Of a stretch of DNA of 64,000 nt, positions 18,979 through 27,845 are shown piece after piece (position 1 is the first letter of the stretch; every line of letters begins with the position of its first letter). The DNA is from Kroppenstedtia guangzhouensis (lineage in GTDB: Bacteria > Bacillota > Bacilli > Thermoactinomycetales > DSM-45169). The position numbers were made by a program, and so were the translations under genes. The stretch spans positions 1 to 64,000 of the forward strand of contig NZ_BMEX01000008.1 of assembly GCF_014637345.1 (NCBI RefSeq), read 5' to 3'. Below the pieces are notes generated by a model, which ran no database searches, was not told the DNA's origin, and saw nothing but the letters and a program-made list of their open reading frames with translations.

Positions 18979-19842
18979 TCTTTGGCTTTGGCTGAATTTT
19001 TGTTGGAAATTGATGCGGATATTCACAGCACTTTGTCTGAAGAAAGGCTGCAAAAGCCCGGATATTATCGGTTTGAATCTGTTTTCTGTTCCTCCCCCTC
19101 CGCAAGGAATATCCCTGTTTATGATCGAGAGTTTGATCAAGTATTATCAATTGGGATTAGATCTTGGGTCGGCGGGGATTTTATCCCTTATTAACTGCCC
19201 GGATCGGTAGTTGTGGCACCGTCTGGAGACGCTGAGGGGAACCAATGGAACCAACATCAATCCCTACAATGCAAGGCTGTTACCGGAAGTTCCTCGTCAT
19301 TTTCTGTTAAGACGTCTTGCTCGTCATCGACGCAATGCTTTTTTGCTGGTGGATCAGCTACGGGGTCTCTGCGATGTCAGTTGCGTCGGATATGGGGGGC
19401 TTGTGTTCATCAAATCGGGTTTTCCGGAGGAATTGAAGGATTTGATTACGTATTTGGCCTTGTCCCGGAAACTATCCATCACGGAAGGAACCAGTTTTGG
19501 ATTCAACATGACGAGAGTGTGTATTGCAGATCAAGAAGACGGTGCCTATTTGCAGATCGCTTGTGGAACGGAGAACATACACCATTTCAGCGAGATTGCC
19601 AATCTCATCCGAGATGCATTGAAAGCGGTTGAATCCAGGAAGATACAATCTTCCTTAAGATATCCGATGTTTTTTCCCGGACTATTCTTTATGCAAAAAA
19701 GCCAGTTCCGGTGACCTTTCCCGTCTTTATCGGTATGTTCGGGCGCTGGATCAACAAGTATCCCATATGGAAGGTAATAGACAGAGATGATAATAAATGG
19801 ATTCAAATCGAATTCCGGTTACTATTTTTGTGGATGATGTGA
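18979..19842 (+). pseudogene. Remnant of a PLP-dependent aminotransferase-like enzyme
   Basis: Pieces in successive frames read like the second half of a fold-type I PLP enzyme: PVYDREFDQVLSIG, then LGSAGI, LWHRLETLRGTNGTNINPYN and the typical C-terminal TSFGFNMTRV...LQIACGTEN. The expected active-site lysine just before LGSAGI is missing because of a frame break near 19150. A TAG stop interrupts at 19208-19210, and an A6 run at 19695-19700 shifts the frame again; with one more A the reading continues to a stop at 19842. The first half of the gene is absent. Substrate cannot be inferred. Confidence 0.55.
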
Positions 19843-20810
19843 CTCCGGGTATCAATTTGCTTTATCAGTATGTTGCCCAAGTGGAGTTTTCTGAATATGA
19901 CTCCCCGGAAATTACATTCGGTCCTTATGATGAGTTGCTGAGCCAAATGATCCCCATAGATCTTCTATGGAAATTCATCTCTCTTGTCGAGGAATTTCAA
20001 ATCAAGGGTAAACTCTCACTGGTTCCCTGTCCGGGAGGTCTTGGGAGGATTGATCGGGAAATTGAAGGTGTAACATCCCATGACCTAAAAAATTTCTTCA
20101 TGCTGTTCGCGTGTTCCTTCTTCCACATTTTGATGTAAGCCCTGAAATCTTGACGCACACTCGATATATGGATATCCATACGGGAGAATTGGGACCTCAA
20201 TCCGAAGAGGAATGGTCAAGAAACCAATCGGAACAAACCTTGTTTGATTACTTATCCTATGATCTGAGGATATTGAAAAGTGTGGGGATTCCTGCCACCG
20301 GAATTACTTCTCCTGTTGATTTCGGGAAGGGAAATGAACAAAACTATGTCAACGCCGTGATGAATGCCGTTGGTGACGTTTCGGAAGCAAATGTGAGCTG
20401 GTACTTTCTCCACGAAACAGATGGCGAGCCCGCCAAGCTGGAAGCGCAAGTTCACTTAAAGTCGGGAGAACCGCAAGGGTGTGTACATATTCCAGGTACG
20501 GTGCCCGATTTTATGATGCATCTTTTTAATAAACCTCATTCAGCTGGATGTTTTCAAGAGATTGCCGATCTTTATATTTCAGCAGACGGAACACGGGGGG
20601 TGATTGTCGACCAAATTCAGGCCAATTCCGAGGTGATTTCTATACTGGTTCACTGGCCGGCACTTTACACCAATGGTCGTTACACCGGTATTCGATTGTT
20701 GAGGGAAGTTCTTCGCAGAATGAAGGAACATTTTTCTGATGTTTCTAATCTGGATGACTCCTCATCAATTGTCAAAGCGCGTGGTTTACAGTACAAAGTG
20801 GAGGATGTAA
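19797..20810 (+). pseudogene. Polysaccharide-deacetylase-like protein with two frameshifts
   Basis: The start MDSNRIPVTIFVDDVTPGINLL and later HFDVSPEILTHTRYMDIHTG, NGRYTGIRLLREVL and a C-terminal IWMTPHQLSKR resemble proteins of the deacetylase/glycosidase barrel superfamily. The frame shifts at the A6 run 20087-20092 (seven A would restore it) and at the TTT of 20742-20744 (two T would restore it), after which the protein ends at TAA 20808-20810. About 337 residues if corrected. It lies between the PLP remnant and the exporter in the same direction. Role in the cluster is unknown. Confidence 0.55.
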
Positions 20811-20845
20811 GCGACTGGAATGTGACAGATGGAGGAGTTGGCATC

Positions 20846-22118
20846 ATGATTGGACGTTGGTATCGTGGCAACCCGGCCCTGCCTTATCTTTGGATAGGAA
20901 AAAATCACGAGTTCCACCGGTGATTGGTTATATAACGTGGCGAGTTTGTTTCTGATTCTATATCTGACTAACAGCGCCTTGTTGGTTTCGTTATATATGT
21001 TGGCCAAGATGATTCCCGGTCTGGTTTTCAGTCCCTACGGGGGAGTTTTCTCGGATCGGTTTAACCGGCGAACTGTAGTGATCCTGACGGATCTGGTTCG
21101 AATTGGAGCGGCATTGCTCCCCTTGTTTGTGGTCAGTGAGGAACAGGTTTGGTTGATTATTTTGAGCGCTGCTTTGTTGACTTCAGCCAGTTCCGTCTTT
21201 TTTCCCGCCGAAAAGGGTTTGGTGACTGAAGTGGCTGCAGGTGATTTGGCCAAGACCAACTCCGTGATGGCTTCGGGCGAAGCAATATCCATGATCGTGG
21301 GATCTGCTTTGGGCGGGATTGTGGCATCGGAAAATGTTAAATTGGCATTTATCATCAATGCTGCAACATTTGCCGTCAGTTTGATTACGACCATCGCGAT
21401 CAATCTGGCCTCCCCTGCCCAAAAAAAGGAAAAACAGAAGGCTGACCCCCTCTCTTTGAAAGCCCAAATTCGCCCTCGGCAGATTTTAAAGGATATGGTT
21501 GAAGGTTTTTACATCATCCGGAAACATCCGATCCTGACAAAGCTCATCTTTTTGGCGGTCGGAGTGGCTTTGGCCGGTGGTGGCATTAACGTTTTGCTCA
21601 GTGTGATTGCAAAGCACCAACTGGACATCGGAGCGCTCGGAATCGGAAGTGTGTATGCCGCATTGGGACTGGGGTCGTTCTTGGGTTCTGTTCTTGCTCC
21701 CCGACTGATGAAAAAGAATTTTTCCCTGACACAGATTATCGGGTGGGCGGCGATGTTTGAAGGTGTGTTCATCGGGCTTTATACCCAGAGTACAGTTCTG
21801 CTCTTGTCTGTCGGAGCCTTGTTTATAGCAGGTATTTTTTCCACCGTCGATGACACTGCCACGGACACGCTAATCATGAGCGATACCCCCAAGGACGTGT
21901 TGGGGAGATTCTACTCATTTCACGAGCTTTGTACGACCCTTTCGTTTTCGGTTTCCACCTTTATGACCGGTCTGATTATCGAATGGTTTCCGGTACAGGT
22001 CGGAGGCATGATCATCTCTGGAATCTGGATTTTTGTCGGGGCGTCCTGGCTGTTTACCACCAGGGGACATGTTCGTAAGGATATTGAAGCCGTCGATTTG
22101 TCCACGATGAAAAACTGA
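20846..22118 (+). pseudogene. MFS exporter (EntS/MFS_3 type) with one frameshift
   Basis: Starting at ATG 20846 after GGAGGAG, the text MIGRWYRGNPALPYLWIGKN continues, after a shift in the A6 run at 20899-20904, as ITSSTGDWLYNVASLFLILYLT and then uninterrupted to 22118 (about 423 residues if joined). Family marks are GGVFSDRFNRRTVVILTD (MFS motif A) and 10-12 membrane helices; the closest type is the TIGR00900-like efflux group that includes enterobactin exporters. Position at the end of the cluster suggests it exported the product. Confidence 0.65.
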
Positions 22119-22289
22119 GCAGTTTCAAGCCGACCTGATCCAGCGGCTGGGTTTTGCCTTTGTGAATCCGAAAGCCGAAGCGGTTTGAACAAATTAAAAA
22201 AATAAAGGAAAAAATTTATGACCACAAGTAAGAAAATCGATTATTATTAACTGTCCTTTTTCTGGGTGTTTCTGAAACAGCCTTAATAT
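22119..22289 (+). other. Short coding remnant and spacer after the exporter
   Basis: Directly after the exporter stop, a frame ending at TGA 22186-22188 reads EQFQADLIQRLGFAFVNPKA, which looks like the tail of a lost gene rather than spacer. The rest is AT-rich (AAATTAAAAAAATAAAGG) with no other gene visible. Confidence 0.3.
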
Positions 22290-22291
22290 AA

Positions 22292-22339
22292 AACGCCCCG
22301 TGAGCACTTTCCCTTTCCAGCGCGCTCACGGGGCGTTTT
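22292..22339. terminator. Bidirectional terminator between exporter and PBP
   Basis: A perfect 14-bp inverted repeat (AACGCCCCGTGAGC/GCTCACGGGGCGTT) with an 18-base loop is flanked by A- and T-runs on the two sides, so it can stop both the plus-strand cluster and the minus-strand pbp gene. The 315 bases between it and the pbp stop contain no gene I can support. Confidence 0.85.
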
Positions 22340-22655
22340 TATCATGGCCGAGGTTCGGGGTCGGTAATCCAAAACATTTTCTAACGCTCTCAGGATTGTT
22401 TCTTTTTGGCTGAGAGGCTGTGATCGCTCCCCAATGAACAGGGGAAACATAGTTGGCGGGGTGTTCTTTGCTTTTGAAAGCCCCAAGGTCATCTTTCTCA
22501 TGCTCATCGCCATTTTTTCTTCATCATCTGTCCTCTTCTTCATTTGTGGAAAAATGCTCTTTTTTCTCCGATCATCACGATCAGCGTGAAAAAGACCCAA
22601 TACCCCCAGGGTGTGGGGTCTGATCTGAGATTTCCGGCGAGAAGAACTCAGCGGA

Positions 22656-25283
22656 TCATTCGCTCTGCGGTCTCTTAATCGGGGCGGACGGGGTGCCGTC
22701 TGTCGATTCCAAACCGGCGATGTCCACAGCCCGGACCGTGTAGTTTCCCGGAGGGCCGGTGAAGACAGGGGGTTCCCCGAGGCGGATGCTGGCCACCAGT
22801 TGACCTTCTCGGTAGATCCGGTATCCGGCCAGGGCGGTATCATCGGAAGGCCTCCATGTCAATTTGACTCCCGAAGAGAAGGGGATCGCCGTCACTTGTG
22901 GCGGGGTGGGAGCCCCCAGGCTGATCCGGGGATCCCGTTCCAGTGGGAGCCGATTCCCCCGGTAATACTTGTAACGATCCTCCTCCTGTTTCGGGACCCG
23001 GAGACCGGTTTGGGTCCGTGTCAGATCCGGCGGGGTGCGGGGATCCGCCACATACTCCTTTCCCTCCACCACCACGATCCGCTCTTCTCCATGTTGGAGG
23101 CAGATCTCCTCGGGAATCTGATCGGCGGGCAGTTTCTCCTTCACCACGGCCTTTGCAGCCCGGCAATTTTCTGTGGCCAGTTGACCGGTCACTTTGCAGA
23201 TCTCCATTTTCTCCAATCCCTCAGGCTGTGTAAAGGTGGCCCCCTTCGGGGAGAGACGGGGCCGGGCGTGAACGGCGGTCTGAAAGATGCGGGACCAGAC
23301 CCGTTTGGCCCGACGGTCATCGGGGAGGGGATGGTTGTAATCATAGCCGACCCAGACTCCGAGAGCGATCCGGGGAGTGTAGCCAATAAACCAGACATCG
23401 TGGCCGTTTTGGGTGGTGCCGGTCTTCCCCGCCAGCTCATGTCCCCGGGCCCGGGCGCCCACCCAGCGGCCGGTTCCGCTTTGGATCACATCTCGCAACA
23501 TGTCGGTGGTGAGCCAGGCGGCACTGGGGGAAAGGATGTGACGGGGTTGGGGGCGGTATTGATAGATCACTTGGCCGTCAGCATCCACGATCCGTCGAAT
23601 CAGCCACGGTTTCCGGTATTCCCCGTGGTTGGCCAGCATGGCATAGCCTGCTGTCATCTCCGCCACGGTGAATCCCCGGGTGAATCCACCGATGGCGGAG
23701 GCTTCTCCATCCCGGGGATGAATCGGAAAATCCATGGATTCCAAATAGCGAAATCCTTCATGGACGCCGATCTTTCGCAACAACTTGATCGCGGGGATAT
23801 TGAGGGACCATTTGAGAGCCTCCCGGACAGTGACAGGACCCTGGTAGCGGTTGTTGTAGTTTTTGTAAGTTTTCCCCTCAGCGCCGTCAACGGATAAGGG
23901 TTCATCCACAACAATTGTGGCGGGGGTGACTCTCTTTTGATCCAGGGCCGGCCCGTAGTCGAGCAAGGGTTTGATGGTGGAACCGGGTTGCCGGCGGACA
24001 GCCAGGGCATGGTTGAGCTGCCTTTGCTCAAAGTCCCGGCCTCCGACAAAGGCGAGAAGGGACCCGCTCTGAACGTCAATCAGAACTGCCCCCACTTCTT
24101 CGTGGGCGTCTTTGACAGTGTGTTTCTTTCCACCGAGACGGAGGGTGTAGGTAATGGGTTTGGCGTACAGTTTCCGGTCCAGGGCGGCCCGGTTCACCGC
24201 CTGATAAAGGCGGGGATCCACCGTGGTGTCGATGCGGTAGCCCCCGGTCAGGATCCGTTTCCGGTACTGTTCCAGGGTGGAGTGGTACAAACCTTGCCGA
24301 CTCAGTTCCGCTGGCTTCAGTCCCTCCGTTTTCATCAGGAGTTTGGCCGCTTCGTCTTCCACTGCCGCCATCAGGAAGGGATGACGGTGGTAGGCGCTTT
24401 TTTCCTCCCCTCTGGCCAATGAGGACTTCAGGTCGAACTGGAGGGCTTGGGCTTCAGCTTCCGGAGTGATTTTTCCCGTCTGCCTCATGCGGGAGAGAAC
24501 GGTTCGCATCCGGCGGGCCCCCGCTTGAAATCCCTCGTCACTAAAGGGGTTGAAGGCAGTGGGACGCTGGATCATCCCCGCCAGATAGGCGGCCTGGGCC
24601 AGGTTGAGATGACGGGCATCGACGCCGAAGATCCCCTTCGCCGCGGCCTGCACCCCCAGCAGGTTTCGATGGTGGATTCCTTTGCCGAAGTAAAGGCTGT
24701 TCAAATAAAACGTGAGAATTTCATCTTTGGGGAGCATTCGTTCCAGGCGGAGAGCGATGGCGATCTCCTTCGCTTTTCGTTCCAAAGCCTTCTCTCTGTT
24801 TTCCAGAATCACATTTTTGACCAGTTGTTGAGTGATGGTACTGCCTCCGCTGGCGATGGACCCCGTTTTCAGGTCATGCCAGGCGGCCCGTAAGATTCCG
24901 TGGAGGGAGATTCCGGAATGCTCATAAAAACGGTGATCCTCTGTGGCGATCAGGGCATCGACCAGCGCGGGACTGACTTCCTCTTTGGCCACCCACTTCC
25001 GGTCGGCAGCGGTCCGCATCGCCCCGATGGGAGAGCCATCACCGAAATAAGCGTGACTGGTTTGGGTCCAACCGGTCAGCTGTTGACGCAATTGCGTTTC
25101 ATTGCGCAGAGGCTCCTCTTTGAGGAGGGAGGCGATGTAGCCTGCCGCCACACCGGTTCCGGCAGCAGTGAACAGGATGAGAATGGTGAGTAAAAGGACA
25201 CCGATGGCAAAGGTTCGCCGGAGATAGGGCCGGATCCGCCGGCGATGCCGACCCTCAGAGGCGGGTGGCCGTTTTGGTTTCAA
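22656..25283 (-). CDS. Class A penicillin-binding protein (transglycosylase/transpeptidase)
   Basis: About 875 residues: a basic cytoplasmic start, one membrane helix (about residues 25-50), a GT51 glycosyltransferase (EDHRFYEHSGISLHGI with the catalytic Glu, GGSTITQQLVKN, RKAKEIAIALRLE), a transpeptidase with SxxK as STIK in RQPGSTIKPLLDYGPALD, SLN in KWSLNIPA, and KTG in GKTGTTQNGHD, then a C-terminal fibronectin type III-like domain (APTPPQVTAIPF...KLTWRPSDDTALAGYRIYREG). It polymerises and cross-links peptidoglycan. TTG at 25283 is preferred because GGGGGGA lies six bases upstream; ATG 25301 lacks a site. Divergent from tyrS. Confidence 0.9.
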   Translation of the reverse strand: MKPKRPPASEGRHRRRIRPYLRRTFAIGVLLLTILILFTAAGTGVAAGYIASLLKEEPLRNETQLRQQLTGWTQTSHAYFGDGSPIGAMRTAADRKWVAKEEVSPALVDALIATEDHRFYEHSGISLHGILRAAWHDLKTGSIASGGSTITQQLVKNVILENREKALERKAKEIAIALRLERMLPKDEILTFYLNSLYFGKGIHHRNLLGVQAAAKGIFGVDARHLNLAQAAYLAGMIQRPTAFNPFSDEGFQAGARRMRTVLSRMRQTGKITPEAEAQALQFDLKSSLARGEEKSAYHRHPFLMAAVEDEAAKLLMKTEGLKPAELSRQGLYHSTLEQYRKRILTGGYRIDTTVDPRLYQAVNRAALDRKLYAKPITYTLRLGGKKHTVKDAHEEVGAVLIDVQSGSLLAFVGGRDFEQRQLNHALAVRRQPGSTIKPLLDYGPALDQKRVTPATIVVDEPLSVDGAEGKTYKNYNNRYQGPVTVREALKWSLNIPAIKLLRKIGVHEGFRYLESMDFPIHPRDGEASAIGGFTRGFTVAEMTAGYAMLANHGEYRKPWLIRRIVDADGQVIYQYRPQPRHILSPSAAWLTTDMLRDVIQSGTGRWVGARARGHELAGKTGTTQNGHDVWFIGYTPRIALGVWVGYDYNHPLPDDRRAKRVWSRIFQTAVHARPRLSPKGATFTQPEGLEKMEICKVTGQLATENCRAAKAVVKEKLPADQIPEEICLQHGEERIVVVEGKEYVADPRTPPDLTRTQTGLRVPKQEEDRYKYYRGNRLPLERDPRISLGAPTPPQVTAIPFSSGVKLTWRPSDDTALAGYRIYREGQLVASIRLGEPPVFTGPPGNYTVRAVDIAGLESTDGTPSAPIKRPQSE

Positions 25284-25344
25284 CTTGATTCCCCCCGTCA
25301 TTTCGGATATGATGGATGTATTGATTTTTTATGAATCGAAAGGC

Positions 25345-25560
25345 ACAGATCAAGCCGCAGTAAGCCGGAGACGGGTACTCCCAGAGAGCTGGTGGCAGGT
25401 GCAAACCAGTGGCCCCCTCCGGACGAAGTACAGCTTGGGAGCCATCGCATTGATGCGACGGGTGAAAGCCCGTTATCCTCAGAGAGGAAAGCAGATGCTT
25501 TCAACAAGGGTGGTACCGCGGGTTATACCCCGTCCCTTTACCAGGGACGGGGTTATTTTA
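25345..25560 (+). promoter_or_regulatory. T-box riboswitch controlling tyrS
   Basis: The leader contains the stem I conserved AGAGAGCTGG and GGTGCAAACCAG segments, the invariant T-box AAGGGTGGTACCGCG at 25506-25520, and a terminator with a 10-bp stem (CCCCGTCCCT/AGGGACGGGG, 25528-25552) followed by TTATTTTA. A TAC triplet in GAAGTACAGC near 25430 is a candidate tyrosine specifier codon. Uncharged tRNA-Tyr would stabilise the antiterminator and allow tyrS transcription. Confidence 0.93.
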
Positions 25561-25607
25561 TGGAATTGAATCCTTATTTATCAAAATGACCAGGCAGGTG
25601 ACGAAAG

Positions 25608-26864
25608 ATGGATCAGGAAAAAGGGCTGACCCCGGAACAGGAGCGGGAAGCGGCACATCAAATGGCCGTGATCCGGCGAGGGACGGCACAGATCATTCCT
25701 GAAGACGAACTGGAGAAAAAAGTGAAACGGTCGATCTGGACGGGGAAACCCCTGAAGGTGAAGCTGGGGCTGGACCCCTCAGCCCCGGACATTCATATCG
25801 GACACACGGTGATTTTGAACAAGCTGCGTCAATTTCAGGAGCTGGGTCATACGGTCCAGTTGGTGATCGGGGATTTCACGGGGCGGATCGGAGATCCGAC
25901 AGGTAAATCGGAGACCCGCAAACAGCTGTCGGAAGCGGAGGTGAAGGTCAACGCCCAAACCTACACCGAGCAGCTGTTCAAGGTGCTCGACCGGGACAAG
26001 ACAGAGGTCCGGTTCAACAGCGAGTGGCTCGCCTCCCTGGACTTCGCTGCGGTGGTCGATTTGGCGGCCAAGACGACCGTGGCCCGGATGTTGGAACGGG
26101 ATGATTTTGCCAAGCGTTACAACAGCGGTCAAGCGATCAGTGTCCATGAGTTTTTCTATCCCCTGATGCAGGGCTATGACTCCGTTGCTCTGCAAAGCGA
26201 CATTGAGGCCGGGGGAACCGACCAGACCTTCAACCTGCTGATGGGTCGCCAACTCCAGTCCCAGTACGGCCAGGAAGAGCAGGTGATCCTCACCATGCCC
26301 TTGTTGGAGGGGCTGGACGGTATCAAAAAAATGTCCAAAAGCCTGGGCAACTATATCGGCATCGATGAACCGCCCCGGGAAATGTACGGAAAAGCGATGT
26401 CCGTCCCTGATGAGTTGATGCTGAAATACTTTGAGCTCGTAACCGATCTCACCCTGGAGGAGTTGGAGCGGCTGCAGGCGGGATTGAAGGAAGGCAGCAT
26501 CCACCCCCGGGATGCCAAGATGATGCTGGCTGGCCGTCTCGTTCAGATGTATCACGGCCAAGAGGCGGCGGCCGAGGCGGAGGCTCACTTCCGCCGGGTG
26601 TTTCAACAACGGGAACTGCCGGAAGAGATCCCGGAGAAGGAAATTCCGGACAGTGGACTGGAGGAGGAGAAGATCTGGATCGTCCAATTGCTTCGTTCCC
26701 TGGGGCTGGTCTCCTCCAACGGCGAAGCCCGCCGCATGGTGAAACAGGGCGCGGTCAAAATCGACGGCGACAAAATCTCAGATCAGGATGCCCGGATCAC
26801 CGTCAACGACGGAATGGTTGTCCAAGTGGGCAAACGCAAATTTGCCCGGGTGAAACGAGTTTGA
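25608..26864 (+). CDS. tyrS: Tyrosyl-tRNA synthetase
   Basis: 418 residues. Class I signatures are HIGH in [11 protein letters not shown] and KMSKS in [11 protein letters not shown], and the C-terminal S4 RNA-binding domain ([23 protein letters not shown]) is present. The exact KMSKS sequence and overall form fit the TyrZ subgroup better than Bacillus TyrS, which has KFGKT. The ATG follows a GTGACGAAAG segment that is a poor ribosome binding site, and regulation is by the T-box upstream. Confidence 0.95.
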   Translation: MDQEKGLTPEQEREAAHQMAVIRRGTAQIIPEDELEKKVKRSIWTGKPLKVKLGLDPSAPDIHIGHTVILNKLRQFQELGHTVQLVIGDFTGRIGDPTGKSETRKQLSEAEVKVNAQTYTEQLFKVLDRDKTEVRFNSEWLASLDFAAVVDLAAKTTVARMLERDDFAKRYNSGQAISVHEFFYPLMQGYDSVALQSDIEAGGTDQTFNLLMGRQLQSQYGQEEQVILTMPLLEGLDGIKKMSKSLGNYIGIDEPPREMYGKAMSVPDELMLKYFELVTDLTLEELERLQAGLKEGSIHPRDAKMMLAGRLVQMYHGQEAAAEAEAHFRRVFQQRELPEEIPEKEIPDSGLEEEKIWIVQLLRSLGLVSSNGEARRMVKQGAVKIDGDKISDQDARITVNDGMVVQVGKRKFARVKRV

Positions 26865-26872
26865 CCAAAATA

Positions 26873-26915
26873 AACCGACCTCTGTCGATACAGGCGGGGG
26901 TCGGGTTTGTTTTGT
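26873..26915 (+). terminator. Probable terminator of tyrS
   Basis: An imperfect stem with a bulge (AAACCGACC...GGTCGGGTTT) is followed by GTTTTG, just after the tyrS stop codon. Confidence 0.6.
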
Positions 26916-27268
26916 TTGAATACGAATTGTTGAATCAGACGGATTGATTAAACCTTTCTTCCGTGGTGTACAAGGTGTTTTATTCCAACATTCAGAGAAC
27001 CTATGGATTGTTCTGAAATCAGGGAGGGTTGTTTTTGAATCAGGAAACTTTGACATAGTTGTTCACCAGCCGCAATTTGGGAACGAAGTTTTAAAAAGTG
27101 GTTGATAATCCGTTGCAAGGAGAGATAGGTGGGCGAAATCACAAAGGCAAACTCTCATTCTAATCTGAAATATGGGTTTTAAAACATTGGCCAAAATTGA
27201 GACAAAAAGGACCGTGTTTTGCATCTAATCATGTCGAAAGTTGTCTTACTTTTAAAACATGAAATTTA
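26916..27268. other. AT-rich spacer before the bacteriocin locus
   Basis: About 350 bases without a convincing gene. A minus-strand frame at 26948-27142 (64 codons, MISPTYLSLQRIINHFLKLR...) has the flavour of a transposase fragment, but I cannot assign a family and no inverted repeats flank it. Lower GC than the tyrS side suggests the bacteriocin locus was acquired. Confidence 0.3.
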
Positions 27269-27297
27269 TTGACTATATAGGTAATTGATGGTATAGT
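27269..27297 (+). promoter_or_regulatory. Promoter of the bacteriocin gene
   Basis: TTGACT and TATAGT are separated by 17 bases, about 40 bases before the bacteriocin start codon. Confidence 0.75.
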
Positions 27298-27335
27298 CCG
27301 TTGTGGAAGAAAAAAATATTAGGAGTTGATCAATC

Positions 27336-27725
27336 TTGGCTGGAAGTATCATCAAAAAAGTCTCCGGTGTTACCATGAGTCTTGCTCTTGCCCTGACCTT
27401 CGCTTCAGTTTCCTCGGCAAATGCAGCCAGTGGCAGTGTGGATCTCACAGATGTAAAATCCTTGAAAAGCGGTGCCGTGACCCCCTTCTCTGTAAATGTG
27501 GGTGGCGGAACGTGGGACTATGGAACACGTCTTGTTAGTTTTGGCACAAAAAAAGAGGTGTATTCCAACTACTATCACGGCACCAAAAATCACGGGTCCA
27601 CAGCTCAGATAGGGACCCAGAGCAACAAGTCTTGCGTTAGGCCCGGGAGCACTTCCTATGCCAGCGCTCGGGGTGGGTTGTTTGATTCTACACACGCCTA
27701 TTGGAACACAAGTTGTACTCCGTAA
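27336..27725 (+). CDS. Lactococcin 972 family bacteriocin precursor
   Basis: A 129-residue secreted precursor. A Sec signal peptide (residues 1-30, cleavage expected after SSANA) precedes a mature part of about 99 residues with the family pattern GGGTWDYGT, YSNYYHGTKNHGSTAQ and a C-terminal AYWNTSC. Lactococcin 972 itself binds lipid II and blocks septum formation; the target here is inferred. The TTG start has TAGGAG nine bases upstream. The two genes downstream encode the usual membrane partner and ATPase of this group, thought to give export or immunity. Confidence 0.88.
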   Translation: MAGSIIKKVSGVTMSLALALTFASVSSANAASGSVDLTDVKSLKSGAVTPFSVNVGGGTWDYGTRLVSFGTKKEVYSNYYHGTKNHGSTAQIGTQSNKSCVRPGSTSYASARGGLFDSTHAYWNTSCTP

Positions 27726-27757
27726 AAAGAGCTTAACGTATTACTAACCTCCGATTT

Positions 27758-27809
27758 ACAGGATCTAGGTGAACGGATGGGACAAGTTCACCTGGATCCT
27801 GTCCTTTTT
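27758..27809 (+). terminator. Strong hairpin between bacteriocin and transporter genes
   Basis: A 17-bp stem with one G-U pair (ACAGGATCTAGGTGAAC/GTTCACCTGGATCCTGT) is followed by CCTTTTTC. It would make most transcripts end after the bacteriocin gene, lowering expression of the two downstream genes. Confidence 0.85.
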
Positions 27810-27845
27810 CCTCTAACACCCTTTTTCGGCAAGGAGGTTGTCCAT

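Noticed and set aside
22340-22655. Minus-strand frame running from the pbp gene into the terminator (from 22283)
   Set aside because: It has no good ribosome binding site, no recognisable domain, and its end lies inside a strong terminator hairpin, so it is most likely a chance frame.
26948-27142. Possible transposase fragment on the minus strand
   Set aside because: The sequence looks vaguely like a transposase N-terminus, but I could not name a family and saw no inverted repeats or second half.
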